In this document: positions 8,736 to 16,863 of the stretch, in pieces
Numbering within the stretch: position 1 is the stretch's first letter
How the letters are laid out: each line of letters opens with the position of its first letter
From: Lysobacterales bacterium
GTDB lineage: Bacteria; Pseudomonadota; Gammaproteobacteria; Xanthomonadales; Wenzhouxiangellaceae
Length of the DNA stretch: 64,000 bases
NCBI GenBank assembly: GCA_002722315.1
Contig: PBLG01000033.1
Coordinates: forward strand, 1-64,000
Reading direction: 5' to 3'
Notes under the pieces: generated by a model
Databases searched by the model: none
Told to the model about the DNA's origin: nothing
What the model saw: only the letters and a program-made list of their open reading frames with translations
Position numbers and translations under genes: made by a program

Positions 8736-9293
8736 ATGTCGAAGTCCGAGAGTGGTTTTCCGGCGGTTCTGTTTGCGGCCGCTGCATTCGCGATCCTGGC
8801 GGCGGGAGGGTCGGGCGCGGCACTTGCCCAGGACGATCGGCCATTCACGATTGCGGTCGTGGACCTGGACGCGGTGGTGGCCAACTCGCCGGCCGGGCGT
8901 GCGCTGGAGCAGGAGATCGACGCGTTCCAGCGATCGGTGCAGTCGGAAGTCGATCGTCGCCGAGACGAGGCGCGATCCCTGCAGCAGGAATTGCGCGAGG
9001 GCGCCGGCACGATGACGCCGGCGCGGCAGGCCGAACTGCGCCAGAGTCTCGAACGGATCATGAACGACGTTCGTCGATACACCGACGACCAGCAGCGAGA
9101 GGGGCAGCGGCGACAGAGTGAGGGACTGCGTGCAATCGAGCAGCAGCTGGAACCCGTGTTCGAGCAACTCCAGGCCGAGATGGGATACGACGTGATCCTC
9201 AACATGGTGCCCGGCGTGGTTGTCATGGCGGGGGACCGAGCCGATATCACCGACGAGGTGATTCGGCGGCTCGAAGCATCGAGCGGCGGATAA
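8736..9293 (+). CDS. OmpH/Skp-family periplasmic chaperone-like protein
   Basis: 185 residues with a signal peptide (hydrophobic to about residue 30, ending 'AALAQDD'). 'FTIAVVDLDAVVANSPAGRAL' is the typical OmpH/Skp opening ('I-x-V-D-x-x-x-V', then a conserved small-residue turn). A long charged, coiled-coil stretch (about 60-145) forms the tentacle helices, and the C-terminus returns to strand ('DVILNMVPGVVVMAGDRADIT'). Skp holds unfolded outer-membrane proteins in the periplasm. Here it stands alone, away from bamA/lpxD, so it may be a paralogue. The C-terminal 'ADITDEVIRRL' motif is typical of the family. Confidence 0.85.
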   Translation: MSKSESGFPAVLFAAAAFAILAAGGSGAALAQDDRPFTIAVVDLDAVVANSPAGRALEQEIDAFQRSVQSEVDRRRDEARSLQQELREGAGTMTPARQAELRQSLERIMNDVRRYTDDQQREGQRRQSEGLRAIEQQLEPVFEQLQAEMGYDVILNMVPGVVVMAGDRADITDEVIRRLEASSGG

Positions 9294-9387
9294 CAGCCTG
9301 CCGACCGGGCTGCACCGATTCCGGACCGGCGTGCTGTCCGAGATTCGGCACCCTCGAGGCAACCCGGCGGTTCGCGTGGCCGTTCAG

Positions 9388-9467
9388 AGTAGGGTGGATA
9401 AGCGGCAGCGCATCCACCATTCCGGGCCAGAAAAAAGGTGGATGCGCTGACGCTTATCCACCCTACT
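9388..9467. repeat. 31-bp inverted repeat (REP/MITE-like hairpin)
   Basis: The left arm 9388-9418 begins AGTAGGGTGGATAAGCGGCA. The right arm 9437-9467 is its reverse complement with one mismatch, and the loop is 18 bp. It lies between the convergent OmpH-like gene (+) and SEC-C gene (-). The GGTGGAT...GCGCATCCACC type of word is widely dispersed in gammaproteobacterial genomes (from memory). It could terminate transcription in both directions. Confidence 0.8.
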
Positions 9468-9541
9468 GAGACACGACGCCAGTCTGGCGACTCACTTCAG
9501 TTCGTCTTCCATGGCGGTAGTCCGTTCGCTTTCATCGTGGA

Positions 9542-10684
9542 TCAATGATGCCGCGCCCCGGGGCGGCCGCAGCACTTCTTGTATTTCCGGCCGCTGCCGC
9601 ACGGGCATGGCTGGTTGCGGCCGATCTTCTCCGAGCGGACCGGCTGTCGTGACGTTGGCGCCGAAGGCATGCGGCGGTATTCCAGGCCGATCGCGGCGTA
9701 TTCCTCTATGGCCTGGTCGATAAGCGCGTCGAACTTTTCCGCCGTCTCCTCGAGGGTCAACGCGTCGGCGCCGGTCTCCCGGGCCGTCTCCTCGACTATC
9801 TTTTCGGCCATCTTTCGGTCGCCGAAGAATGAAAAGACCAACAGCGCCATGCCCAGCGAGCGGTCGTCTTCGCTGTCCTCGACGATCTCGTCGTTCCAGA
9901 CATCATCCAGCCACCGATGCCCGGTGGCCAGACCGCGGCACCAGCGCGAAAAGTCGTTGTCCTCGTCAAGAATGCGCATCGGATCGGAATCCGGCCGGCA
10001 GTCCTCGGGAATGGCGGGCTGACGTTGCCGGATGCGACCGGATATCCAGTTCATCAGCGCCATGTGGGCCTCGGCCACTGCCCGGGCCTCTTCCAAGTCG
10101 TTGAATACCGCCTCACCCTGGACAATCTCGGTCCATTCCGACGGCATGACCATCTCCGGGCATGCCATGACCGAGAACAGGAAGCCGGCGGTTTCGGGCC
10201 ACGACATGGCCTTTTCGTCGGCATGGCGCTCGCCGAATTCGATCAGCACACGGCGATGGTCCGGCCCGAATTCCGGCACGCCGCCTGGCGATTCAAGGAG
10301 ATCATCATCACCCGGCGCGTCGAGCTGAATATTCACCGGATCAATCTGCTCCAGTGCCCGGGCGTAGGCCTCCCGGTCGTGCTCGGCATCCTCGGAAACC
10401 ACCTTGCTCAGCGAGTCGCACATGACATCGGACATAGCCTGGATCGCGGTCGTGCGATCGATACCGGCGTCGAGAAGACGTTCAAGCGTCGCACGGGTGA
10501 TCGGCGGATCGTTTGCGGCGACCTGATTTTCCACCGCGAGTATGGGCACGGCACCGAGGATGCAATCTTCGAGCTCTTCACCGATAAGATCCGAAACCCA
10601 GCACTGGACGGCGTAAAGTCGTTCCTGCTCGTCGGTGTCGAGCCACTCGGTCGGATCGGGTGCAATGGCGGGGTTGTACTGCAT
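9542..10684 (-). CDS. UPF0149/YecA-like protein with C-terminal SEC-C zinc motif
   Basis: 380 residues, soluble. Residues about 10-105 are a helical domain ('[20 protein letters not shown]', '[12 protein letters not shown]', '[13 protein letters not shown]') of a recurring uncharacterised type. The middle (about 150-330) resembles the YgfB/YecA (UPF0149) helical fold: '[20 protein letters not shown]' and '[13 protein letters not shown]'. The end is a SEC-C motif, '[20 protein letters not shown]', whose Cys residues bind zinc; in SecA and YecA this motif contacts ribosomes. A ribosome- or secretion-associated role is possible. Confidence 0.8.
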   Translation of the reverse strand: MQYNPAIAPDPTEWLDTDEQERLYAVQCWVSDLIGEELEDCILGAVPILAVENQVAANDPPITRATLERLLDAGIDRTTAIQAMSDVMCDSLSKVVSEDAEHDREAYARALEQIDPVNIQLDAPGDDDLLESPGGVPEFGPDHRRVLIEFGERHADEKAMSWPETAGFLFSVMACPEMVMPSEWTEIVQGEAVFNDLEEARAVAEAHMALMNWISGRIRQRQPAIPEDCRPDSDPMRILDEDNDFSRWCRGLATGHRWLDDVWNDEIVEDSEDDRSLGMALLVFSFFGDRKMAEKIVEETARETGADALTLEETAEKFDALIDQAIEEYAAIGLEYRRMPSAPTSRQPVRSEKIGRNQPCPCGSGRKYKKCCGRPGARHH

Positions 10685-10858
10685 TTCTGCTTTCCACGGC
10701 GTGTTGCGCCAAGTTTACGACAGCAAAGACCCGGTCCGGGCGGCCGCCGGCAAACGGGGGCGCGCTGGACGAAGTTCGGGACGGCCGAACGGCTATCATT
10801 GATGCGCGATTTTGATGCGCCACCGCGTTTTTTTGCCGCGCTGTAACCGGAAAACTCC

Positions 10859-11497
10859 ATGCATACCAAGGACCCTGTTGATCACTACGCGGTAATCGAT
10901 TTCGAGACCACCGGCCTTTCGCCGGCGCACGGGGCGCGGCCGACCGAGATCGCGGTAGTGCTGGTGCGCGGCGACGAGATCGTGGATCGTTTCCAGAGCC
11001 TGATGAACCCCGGCGTGCGGATTCCGTACGAGATCCAGGCGTTCACCGGCATTACCGATGCGATGGTGCGCCGCGCGCCGCCGGTTCGGCAGGTGATGGA
11101 CCAGGCGGTGCGGTTTGCCGGCGGGCATCCGATCGTGGCGCACAACGCCTCTTTCGACCGCAAGTTCTGGGAGCGCGAGACGGCGGCGATGCAGGGTTGC
11201 GAGCCGAGCACCTTCCTGTGCTCGCTGCTGCTGGCCCGGCGGATGTTCCCGGGCGCGCCCAACCACAAGCTCGCCACGCTGGTGCGGGCGCTGAGATTAC
11301 CCTCCGACGGGCGTTTCCACCGCGCGCTGGCCGACGCCGAGTGCACCGCGCATCTTTTCATTCGGCTGCAGCAGGAAATCGTGCGGGTGTTCGGCGTGGC
11401 CGAATGCGATTGCGGATTGATGCAGCAGATGCAGGCGGCGAGCAGGCATCAGCTGGACAAGTGCGTGAGGAAATACGTCGAGGGCGTGGCTGGTTAG
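10859..11497 (+). CDS. DEDDh 3'-5' exonuclease (DnaQ-like)
   Basis: 212 residues. Exo I 'AVIDFETTGLSP' (D and E near residues 13-15), Exo II 'IVAHNASFDRKF' and Exo III 'HRALADAECTAHLF' define a DEDDh exonuclease of the DNA polymerase III epsilon type. It uses two Mg ions to remove nucleotides from DNA 3' ends. It lacks the polymerase- and clamp-binding tail of true DnaQ and is shorter, so it is probably one of the accessory epsilon-like exonucleases. Its TAG stop lies inside a GGTTAGTT-GGTTGTT-GGTTGG repeat (11492-11512). Confidence 0.9.
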   Translation: MHTKDPVDHYAVIDFETTGLSPAHGARPTEIAVVLVRGDEIVDRFQSLMNPGVRIPYEIQAFTGITDAMVRRAPPVRQVMDQAVRFAGGHPIVAHNASFDRKFWERETAAMQGCEPSTFLCSLLLARRMFPGAPNHKLATLVRALRLPSDGRFHRALADAECTAHLFIRLQQEIVRVFGVAECDCGLMQQMQAASRHQLDKCVRKYVEGVAG

Positions 11498-11512
11498 TTG
11501 GTTGTTGGTTGG
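11492..11512. repeat. Short GGTTGTT tandem repeat overlapping a stop codon
   Basis: The units GGTTAGTT, GGTTGTT and GGTTGG run through the exonuclease TAG. About 7 bp further on, near 11519, is a second copy of the GGCGCGATTCCGGGATGACG word seen at 6021. The same pairing of short GTT-type repeats with this word near 6.1 kb suggests a shared repeat family. Confidence 0.5.
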
Positions 11513-11671
11513 AGGGGGCGGCGCGATTCCGGGATGACGGGGGTTTTTTCAGTTTTCGGGTGGCGGGCTTGCGATTGTCAGCAGCCTGTCACATTATGGC
11601 CTTATCGTTTTTGGTCCGTTCCCGGTTTGCTTCAATAACCAGAATAGCCAGCACCCCACCAAGGAAATTCC

Positions 11672-14600
11672 ATGTCGATTCGATTCCCCATGGCCCGCGC
11701 GGCAGGCCGCGCCCTGTTTGCACTCATCGTTTTCGCCTCGGTCGGTTTGCCGCCGGTACAGGCCGGCGTTGCGATCACCCCGGTGATCAACGAGTTCGTC
11801 GTCGATCACACGGGCACCGACAGCGAGACCTACGTCGAGATCTTCGGCTCGCCCAATACCGATTACTCGGGCTTTTCGGTGATCGAAATCGAGGGTGACG
11901 GGACCGGCGCCGGCGTCATCGACGAAGCGGTTGCCATGGGGACAACCGACGCCACCGGCCATTTCGCCACCCCGCTGGGCGCATTCGACGCCGAGAACGG
12001 CACGATCACGCTGCTGCTGGTCAGCGGCTTTTCCGGCTCGGCCGGCACCGATCTGGATACCGACAACGACGGCACATTCGACGTCGCCCTGCCCTGGACG
12101 GCGGTGATCGACGGGGTCGGCACGTCCGATGGCGGCGCCGGCGATTTCGTTTATACCGCGGTGGACCTGGCGCCGAACTTCGACGGCGACGCTTTCCAGC
12201 CCGGCGGCGCCTCGCGCCTGCCCAACGGCACCGATACCGACAGCGTCTCGGACTGGACGCGCAACGATTTCGACGGCGCCGGCCTGCCCGCACTGAACCC
12301 CGGCTCGCCCGACGTCGGCGAGGCCCTGAACACCCCGGGTGCGGTCAACCTGCCGGCCGGGGTCGCGGCGGCACCGGTGATCAACGAATTCGTCGCCAAC
12401 CACACCGGCACCGATAGCAGCGAATTCATCGAGATCTTCGGCACCGGCTCGACCGACTATTCGACCTACACGGTGCTCGAGATCGAGGGCGACTCCACGG
12501 CCGCCGGCATCGTCGACGGCATATTCCCCGTCGGCACCACCGACGCCAACGGCTACTTCGTGACGCCGTTCCTGACCAACGAACTGGAAAACGGCTCGCT
12601 TTCACTGCTGCTGGTCGAGGGCTTCAGCGGCACCGCGGGCGACGACCTGGATACCGACAACGACGGCGTGCTGGACGCGACACCGTGGACGGCGCTGGTC
12701 GACAGCGTGGCCGTGAACGACGGCGGCGCCGGCGACGTCGCCTATTCGACCGCGCTCCTGGCGCCCAACTTCGACGGCAGCCCGTTCACCCCGGGCGGCG
12801 CATCGAGAATCCCCGACGGCGTCGATACCGATGCAGTCGCCGATTGGGTACGCAACGATTTCGACGGCGCCGGCATTCCGGCGCTGGATCCCGGTTCGCC
12901 CGACCCCGGCGAGGCGATCAACACGCCGGGCGCCGTCAACCAGGCCGTCGCGGGCCCGGCCGCGGCCGAACGCCTGCTGCTGACCGAAGTAGTGGTCACG
13001 CCCACCGGCGGCGAGTTCATCGAGATCTTCAATCCCAATGCCGGCCCGGTGGACCTGTCCGACGTTTACCTGACCGATGCCACCTTCGCCGGCGGCGGCG
13101 TTTTCTACTACAACATCGTCACCGGCACGCTCGCGGAGAGCGGCGGCGGCGGCTTCGGCGACTTCCACGCACGCTTCCCGGACGGCGCCCAGATCGCCGG
13201 CGGCGAGTTCCAGACCGTCGCGATTGCCGGCTCCGACGGCTTCTTTGCCGCGTACGGCTTCGATCCGGACTACGAGCTCTTCGAGGACGGCATGACCGCC
13301 GACGGCGTGCCCGACATGCGCGAGGCGCTGACCAGCTCGATCAACGGCCAGGGCGGCCTGACCAACGGCGGCGAAGTCGTGGTCCTTTACTTCTGGGACG
13401 GCGCCTCCGACCTGGTTACCGACCTCGACTACGTGGTCTGGGGCGACAAGGACGAGGCGGTGGACAAGACCGGCGTGTCGGTCGACGGCCCCGACGCGGA
13501 CCTGCTCGAGACGGCCTACCAGCCCGATACGGCGGTTGCCTCTCAGGACGTGGTGTCTGCCGGCGCCCATGCCAGCGGCGAATCCTTCGCCCGCATCGAT
13601 TTCAACGAGGGCAGCGAAACGGCCACCGGCGGCAACGGCGTGGGCGGCGCCGACGAGACGTCGGAGAACCTGTCGGTGACCTGGGCCATAGCCGCGCCGA
13701 CGCCGGGCGAAGCGCCGCCGTCGGGCTGGGTGATCAACGAAGTCCACGCCGACCCGGACGGCTCCCTGGCCGGCGACGCCAACAACGACGGCACGCGCGA
13801 CGGCTCCCAAGACGAGTTCGTCGAGATCGTCAACAACACCGGCACCGCTGTCGACATCTCGGGCTGGACCGTGGCCGACGGCTTCGGCGTGCGCCACACC
13901 TTCCCGACCGGCTCGGTGCTGGCCGACGGCTGCGGCGTGGTGGTCTTCGGCGGCGGCTCGCCGACGGGCGGCTTCGGCGGCATGGTGGTGCAGACCGCCT
14001 CCACAGGCGCCCTGGGATTGAACAACGCCGGCGACTCGGTGATCCTGAACGACGGGATCAACGACGTGGCGACGGTCGTCTACGGCAGCGAGGGCGGAAG
14101 CAACCAGTCGCTGACCCGCGACCCGGACATCACCGGCGCCGACCCCCTGGTGCAGCACACCTCCGCCACCGGCGCGGCCGGCGCGCTTTTCTCGCCGGGC
14201 ACGCTGGTGGACGGCTCGATCTTCCCGGGCTGCACGTTCGTGCCCCCGGCGCCCGTGACGGCCGAAATCTTCGAGATCCAGGGCAACGGCGCGGCCTCGC
14301 CACTGGTCGGCCAGTCGGTGATCACCGAGGACAACGTCGTCACCGCGGTCGGCACCGACCTGTTCGTGATCCAGACCCCGGACGCGCGCGCCGACGCCGA
14401 CGCCGATACGTCCAACGGCATCATCGTGTTCACCGGGGCCGCCCCCACCGTGGCGGTCGGCGACCTGGTCGACGTCAGCGGCACGGTCGTCGAGTTCTTC
14501 GACCTGACCGAGATCAACAGCGTTACAGACGTGACCGTGGTGTCGTCCGGCAACCCGCTGCCGGCCGCCGTCGCGCTTGACTCGACGACGCCGTCGCCCA

Positions 14601-16783
14601 ACGCGCCGCAGGATCCGCTGGAGTTCGAGCGCATCGAAGGCATGCGCGTGTCCATTGCAAGCGGCATCGTGTGCAGCGGCAACCAGGGCTTCGGCTCCGA
14701 CCCGATCGCCGAGGTCTACGTCACCGCCGGCGCCACCCGCTGCCTGCGCGAGCCCGGCATCGAGTTCCCCGGACTGGTGGGCCTGCCGGTATGGGACGGC
14801 AACCCGGAGGTGTTCGAGCTCGACGAGGATGCACTGGGCCTGCCGGCCACGCTGATTCCGGGCGGCTCCGCCTTCAGTGCCGAGGGCGTGATCGCGTTCG
14901 AGTTCGGCGACTACGAGATCTGGCCGACCAGCGTTTCGATCGCCCCCGCCGCTTTGCCGGTTCCGGTGCGCGCACGCAACGCCGGCGAATTCACGATCGG
15001 CTCGCTGAACATGTTCCGGCTGTTCGACGACGTCGACGACCCGGCGATGGGCGGCCGCGACGATTTCGTGGTGCCGACCGCCGAGTACGACCGCCGGCGG
15101 ATCAAGATCGCCCGCCACATCGTCGACGTGCTGGATTCGCCCGACGTACTGGGGGTGCAGGAAGTCGAGAGCCTGACCGTGCTGCAGGACCTGGCCGCCG
15201 AGATCGCGCTGCTGGATCCGGGCGTGAGCTACACCGCGCACCTCGTCGAGGGCAACGACGTCGGCACCATAGATGTCGGCTTCCTGACCCGGGCGAACAT
15301 CAGCGTCGACGCCGTCACCCAACTGGGCGCGGCCGAGACCCTGACCTTCGACGGCTCGCTGCTGCACGACCGGCCGCCGCTGCTGCTCGAGGGCGCCTTC
15401 ACCGGCAACGGCGCGCCGTTCGATTTCGCCGTGATGGTCAACCACCTGCGCTCGCTGGGCGGCATCGACGATGCCGGTTCGGGGCCGCGCGTTCGCCAGA
15501 AGCGGCTCGAACAGGCGCAGTCGATCGCCCAGAAGGTCCAGGATTTCCAGAACACCAATCCAGACGTACCGCTGACGGTGCTCGGCGATCTGAACGCCTT
15601 CGAGTTCAGCGACGGCTACGTCGACGTGGTCGGCCAGATCATCGGCGACGTAGACTCCGCCGCCGCGCTGCTGTCGGGCCCGGACCTGGTGGATCCGAAC
15701 CTGGTCAACCAGGTACTGAGTCTGACGGCCGACCAGCGCTACTCGTTCAATTTCAACGGCAACGCCCAGGCGCTGGACCACGCGCTGACCTCGGCTGCCG
15801 CTGACGCATTCATTCGCGACTTCGAGTTTGGCCGCGGCAATGCCGACGCCGCCGAGGAACTGATCGAGGACGACACCACGCCGCTGAGAGCCTCCGACCA
15901 CGACGGCTTCGCGCTGTTCGTGATGAGCGACGCCGACGCCGACGGTGTACCCGACGACGTCGACAACTGCCCGGCCAATGCCAACGCCGACCAGGCCGAC
16001 ACCGACGGCGACGGCATCGGCGATGCCTGCGACGCCTGCGACGGCTCGATCGGGCCGGTCTACGAGAACGTCAGCCAGACCGACACCGAGCTGACCGGCG
16101 AAGTGTTCGACTGCGCCGGCATCGCGACCGTCGACCTGGCGCCCGGCTCGACCAACCTGGACTTCGCCCTGAACCGCCTGGTGGTAAACACCCGGGTGGC
16201 GTTCACGGTGGCGCTGGTCGACGTGTTCCAGCCCGGCACCGGCGTCGTCACCGCCGACGGCGGCTCGGTCGCCGGTGCCACGTTGAATGTCGCCCTCCCC
16301 GGGCTTTCCGACGGCGACGGCGACCAGGTCCCCGACGACCTCGACAACTGCCCGGCCGTCAGCAACCCCGACCAGGCCGACACCGACGGCGACGGCATCG
16401 GCGATGCCTGCGACAGCTGCGATGCGACCATTGGGCCGGCGTTCGAGCTGATCAGCCAGACACAGACCCGTATCGTCGGTGAAGTGTTCGACTGCGCCGG
16501 CATCCAGTCGCTGAACATCGCGGCCGGGGCCGAGAACCTGGTGTTCAGCGTGCTGTCCGGCGCGCCGGGCGACCCGACGTGGAGCTTCGAGGTTCGCCTG
16601 GCCGATCCCACTCGCCCGGGTTCGGGCAATGTGCTGGCAGACGGCGCGGTGGTGACTGGCGCGAGCTTCGCGGTCGGCTTCGGCAGCGGCGCGGTGCCCA
16701 TTCCGGCGCTGGATCCGCGCGGGATGCTGCTGCTGATGCTGATGCTTGTGCTGGCCGGCGCAGTGGTGATTCGCCAGCGCTGA
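11672..16783 (+). CDS. Large secreted nuclease: lamin-tail domains, endonuclease/exonuclease/phosphatase domain, TSP3 repeats, C-terminal anchor
   Basis: 1,703 residues. The signal peptide (about 1-33) is followed by four lamin-tail-like domains: two near-identical ones ('VINEFVVDHTGTDSETYVEI' about 32-230, 'VINEFVANHTGTDSSEFIEI' about 232-430), one near 437 and one near 688. An OB-like region (about 865-1100) leads to an endonuclease/exonuclease/phosphatase domain (about 1108-1420) with 'VLGVQEVES', 'VNHLRSLGG', 'VLGDLNAFEF', 'ALDHALTS' and 'ASDHDGFALF'. This is the ExeM/NucH-like order of extracellular nucleases. Two TSP3 calcium repeats ('DADADGVPDDVDNCPA'), each followed by a related ~95-residue domain, precede a C-terminal 'VPIPALDPRG' plus hydrophobic segment and Arg. 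That anchor suggests sorting to the outer surface. Likely role: scavenging extracellular DNA. Confidence 0.9.
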   Translation: MSIRFPMARAAGRALFALIVFASVGLPPVQAGVAITPVINEFVVDHTGTDSETYVEIFGSPNTDYSGFSVIEIEGDGTGAGVIDEAVAMGTTDATGHFATPLGAFDAENGTITLLLVSGFSGSAGTDLDTDNDGTFDVALPWTAVIDGVGTSDGGAGDFVYTAVDLAPNFDGDAFQPGGASRLPNGTDTDSVSDWTRNDFDGAGLPALNPGSPDVGEALNTPGAVNLPAGVAAAPVINEFVANHTGTDSSEFIEIFGTGSTDYSTYTVLEIEGDSTAAGIVDGIFPVGTTDANGYFVTPFLTNELENGSLSLLLVEGFSGTAGDDLDTDNDGVLDATPWTALVDSVAVNDGGAGDVAYSTALLAPNFDGSPFTPGGASRIPDGVDTDAVADWVRNDFDGAGIPALDPGSPDPGEAINTPGAVNQAVAGPAAAERLLLTEVVVTPTGGEFIEIFNPNAGPVDLSDVYLTDATFAGGGVFYYNIVTGTLAESGGGGFGDFHARFPDGAQIAGGEFQTVAIAGSDGFFAAYGFDPDYELFEDGMTADGVPDMREALTSSINGQGGLTNGGEVVVLYFWDGASDLVTDLDYVVWGDKDEAVDKTGVSVDGPDADLLETAYQPDTAVASQDVVSAGAHASGESFARIDFNEGSETATGGNGVGGADETSENLSVTWAIAAPTPGEAPPSGWVINEVHADPDGSLAGDANNDGTRDGSQDEFVEIVNNTGTAVDISGWTVADGFGVRHTFPTGSVLADGCGVVVFGGGSPTGGFGGMVVQTASTGALGLNNAGDSVILNDGINDVATVVYGSEGGSNQSLTRDPDITGADPLVQHTSATGAAGALFSPGTLVDGSIFPGCTFVPPAPVTAEIFEIQGNGAASPLVGQSVITEDNVVTAVGTDLFVIQTPDARADADADTSNGIIVFTGAAPTVAVGDLVDVSGTVVEFFDLTEINSVTDVTVVSSGNPLPAAVALDSTTPSPNAPQDPLEFERIEGMRVSIASGIVCSGNQGFGSDPIAEVYVTAGATRCLREPGIEFPGLVGLPVWDGNPEVFELDEDALGLPATLIPGGSAFSAEGVIAFEFGDYEIWPTSVSIAPAALPVPVRARNAGEFTIGSLNMFRLFDDVDDPAMGGRDDFVVPTAEYDRRRIKIARHIVDVLDSPDVLGVQEVESLTVLQDLAAEIALLDPGVSYTAHLVEGNDVGTIDVGFLTRANISVDAVTQLGAAETLTFDGSLLHDRPPLLLEGAFTGNGAPFDFAVMVNHLRSLGGIDDAGSGPRVRQKRLEQAQSIAQKVQDFQNTNPDVPLTVLGDLNAFEFSDGYVDVVGQIIGDVDSAAALLSGPDLVDPNLVNQVLSLTADQRYSFNFNGNAQALDHALTSAAADAFIRDFEFGRGNADAAEELIEDDTTPLRASDHDGFALFVMSDADADGVPDDVDNCPANANADQADTDGDGIGDACDACDGSIGPVYENVSQTDTELTGEVFDCAGIATVDLAPGSTNLDFALNRLVVNTRVAFTVALVDVFQPGTGVVTADGGSVAGATLNVALPGLSDGDGDQVPDDLDNCPAVSNPDQADTDGDGIGDACDSCDATIGPAFELISQTQTRIVGEVFDCAGIQSLNIAAGAENLVFSVLSGAPGDPTWSFEVRLADPTRPGSGNVLADGAVVTGASFAVGFGSGAVPIPALDPRGMLLLMLMLVLAGAVVIRQR

Positions 16784-16797
16784 GGCCTTTCAACTCC

Positions 16798-16823
16798 GGG
16801 GGCGCGGGCAGGCCCGCGTCCCC
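16798..16823. terminator. GC-rich hairpin between convergent genes
   Basis: A 12-bp stem (16798-16809 with 16812-16823, one G-T pair) has a 2-bp loop in the 80-bp gap between the secreted nuclease (+) and the GGDEF gene (-). There is no U tract, so efficiency is uncertain. Position suggests a shared terminator. Confidence 0.5.
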
Positions 16824-16863
16824 GACTTCGGCAGTCAGTGTCGCCGAGCTCTCCGCGTGGCCG

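Noticed and set aside
12685-14580. 631-codon open frame on the plus strand
   Set aside because: It is an alternative frame of the secreted nuclease, dominated by Arg with no recognisable domain.
12602-15901. 1,099-codon open frame on the minus strand
   Set aside because: It is the antisense of the secreted nuclease, made of Arg/Val/Gly/Asp-rich low-complexity sequence with no domain; it results from GC-rich codon bias.
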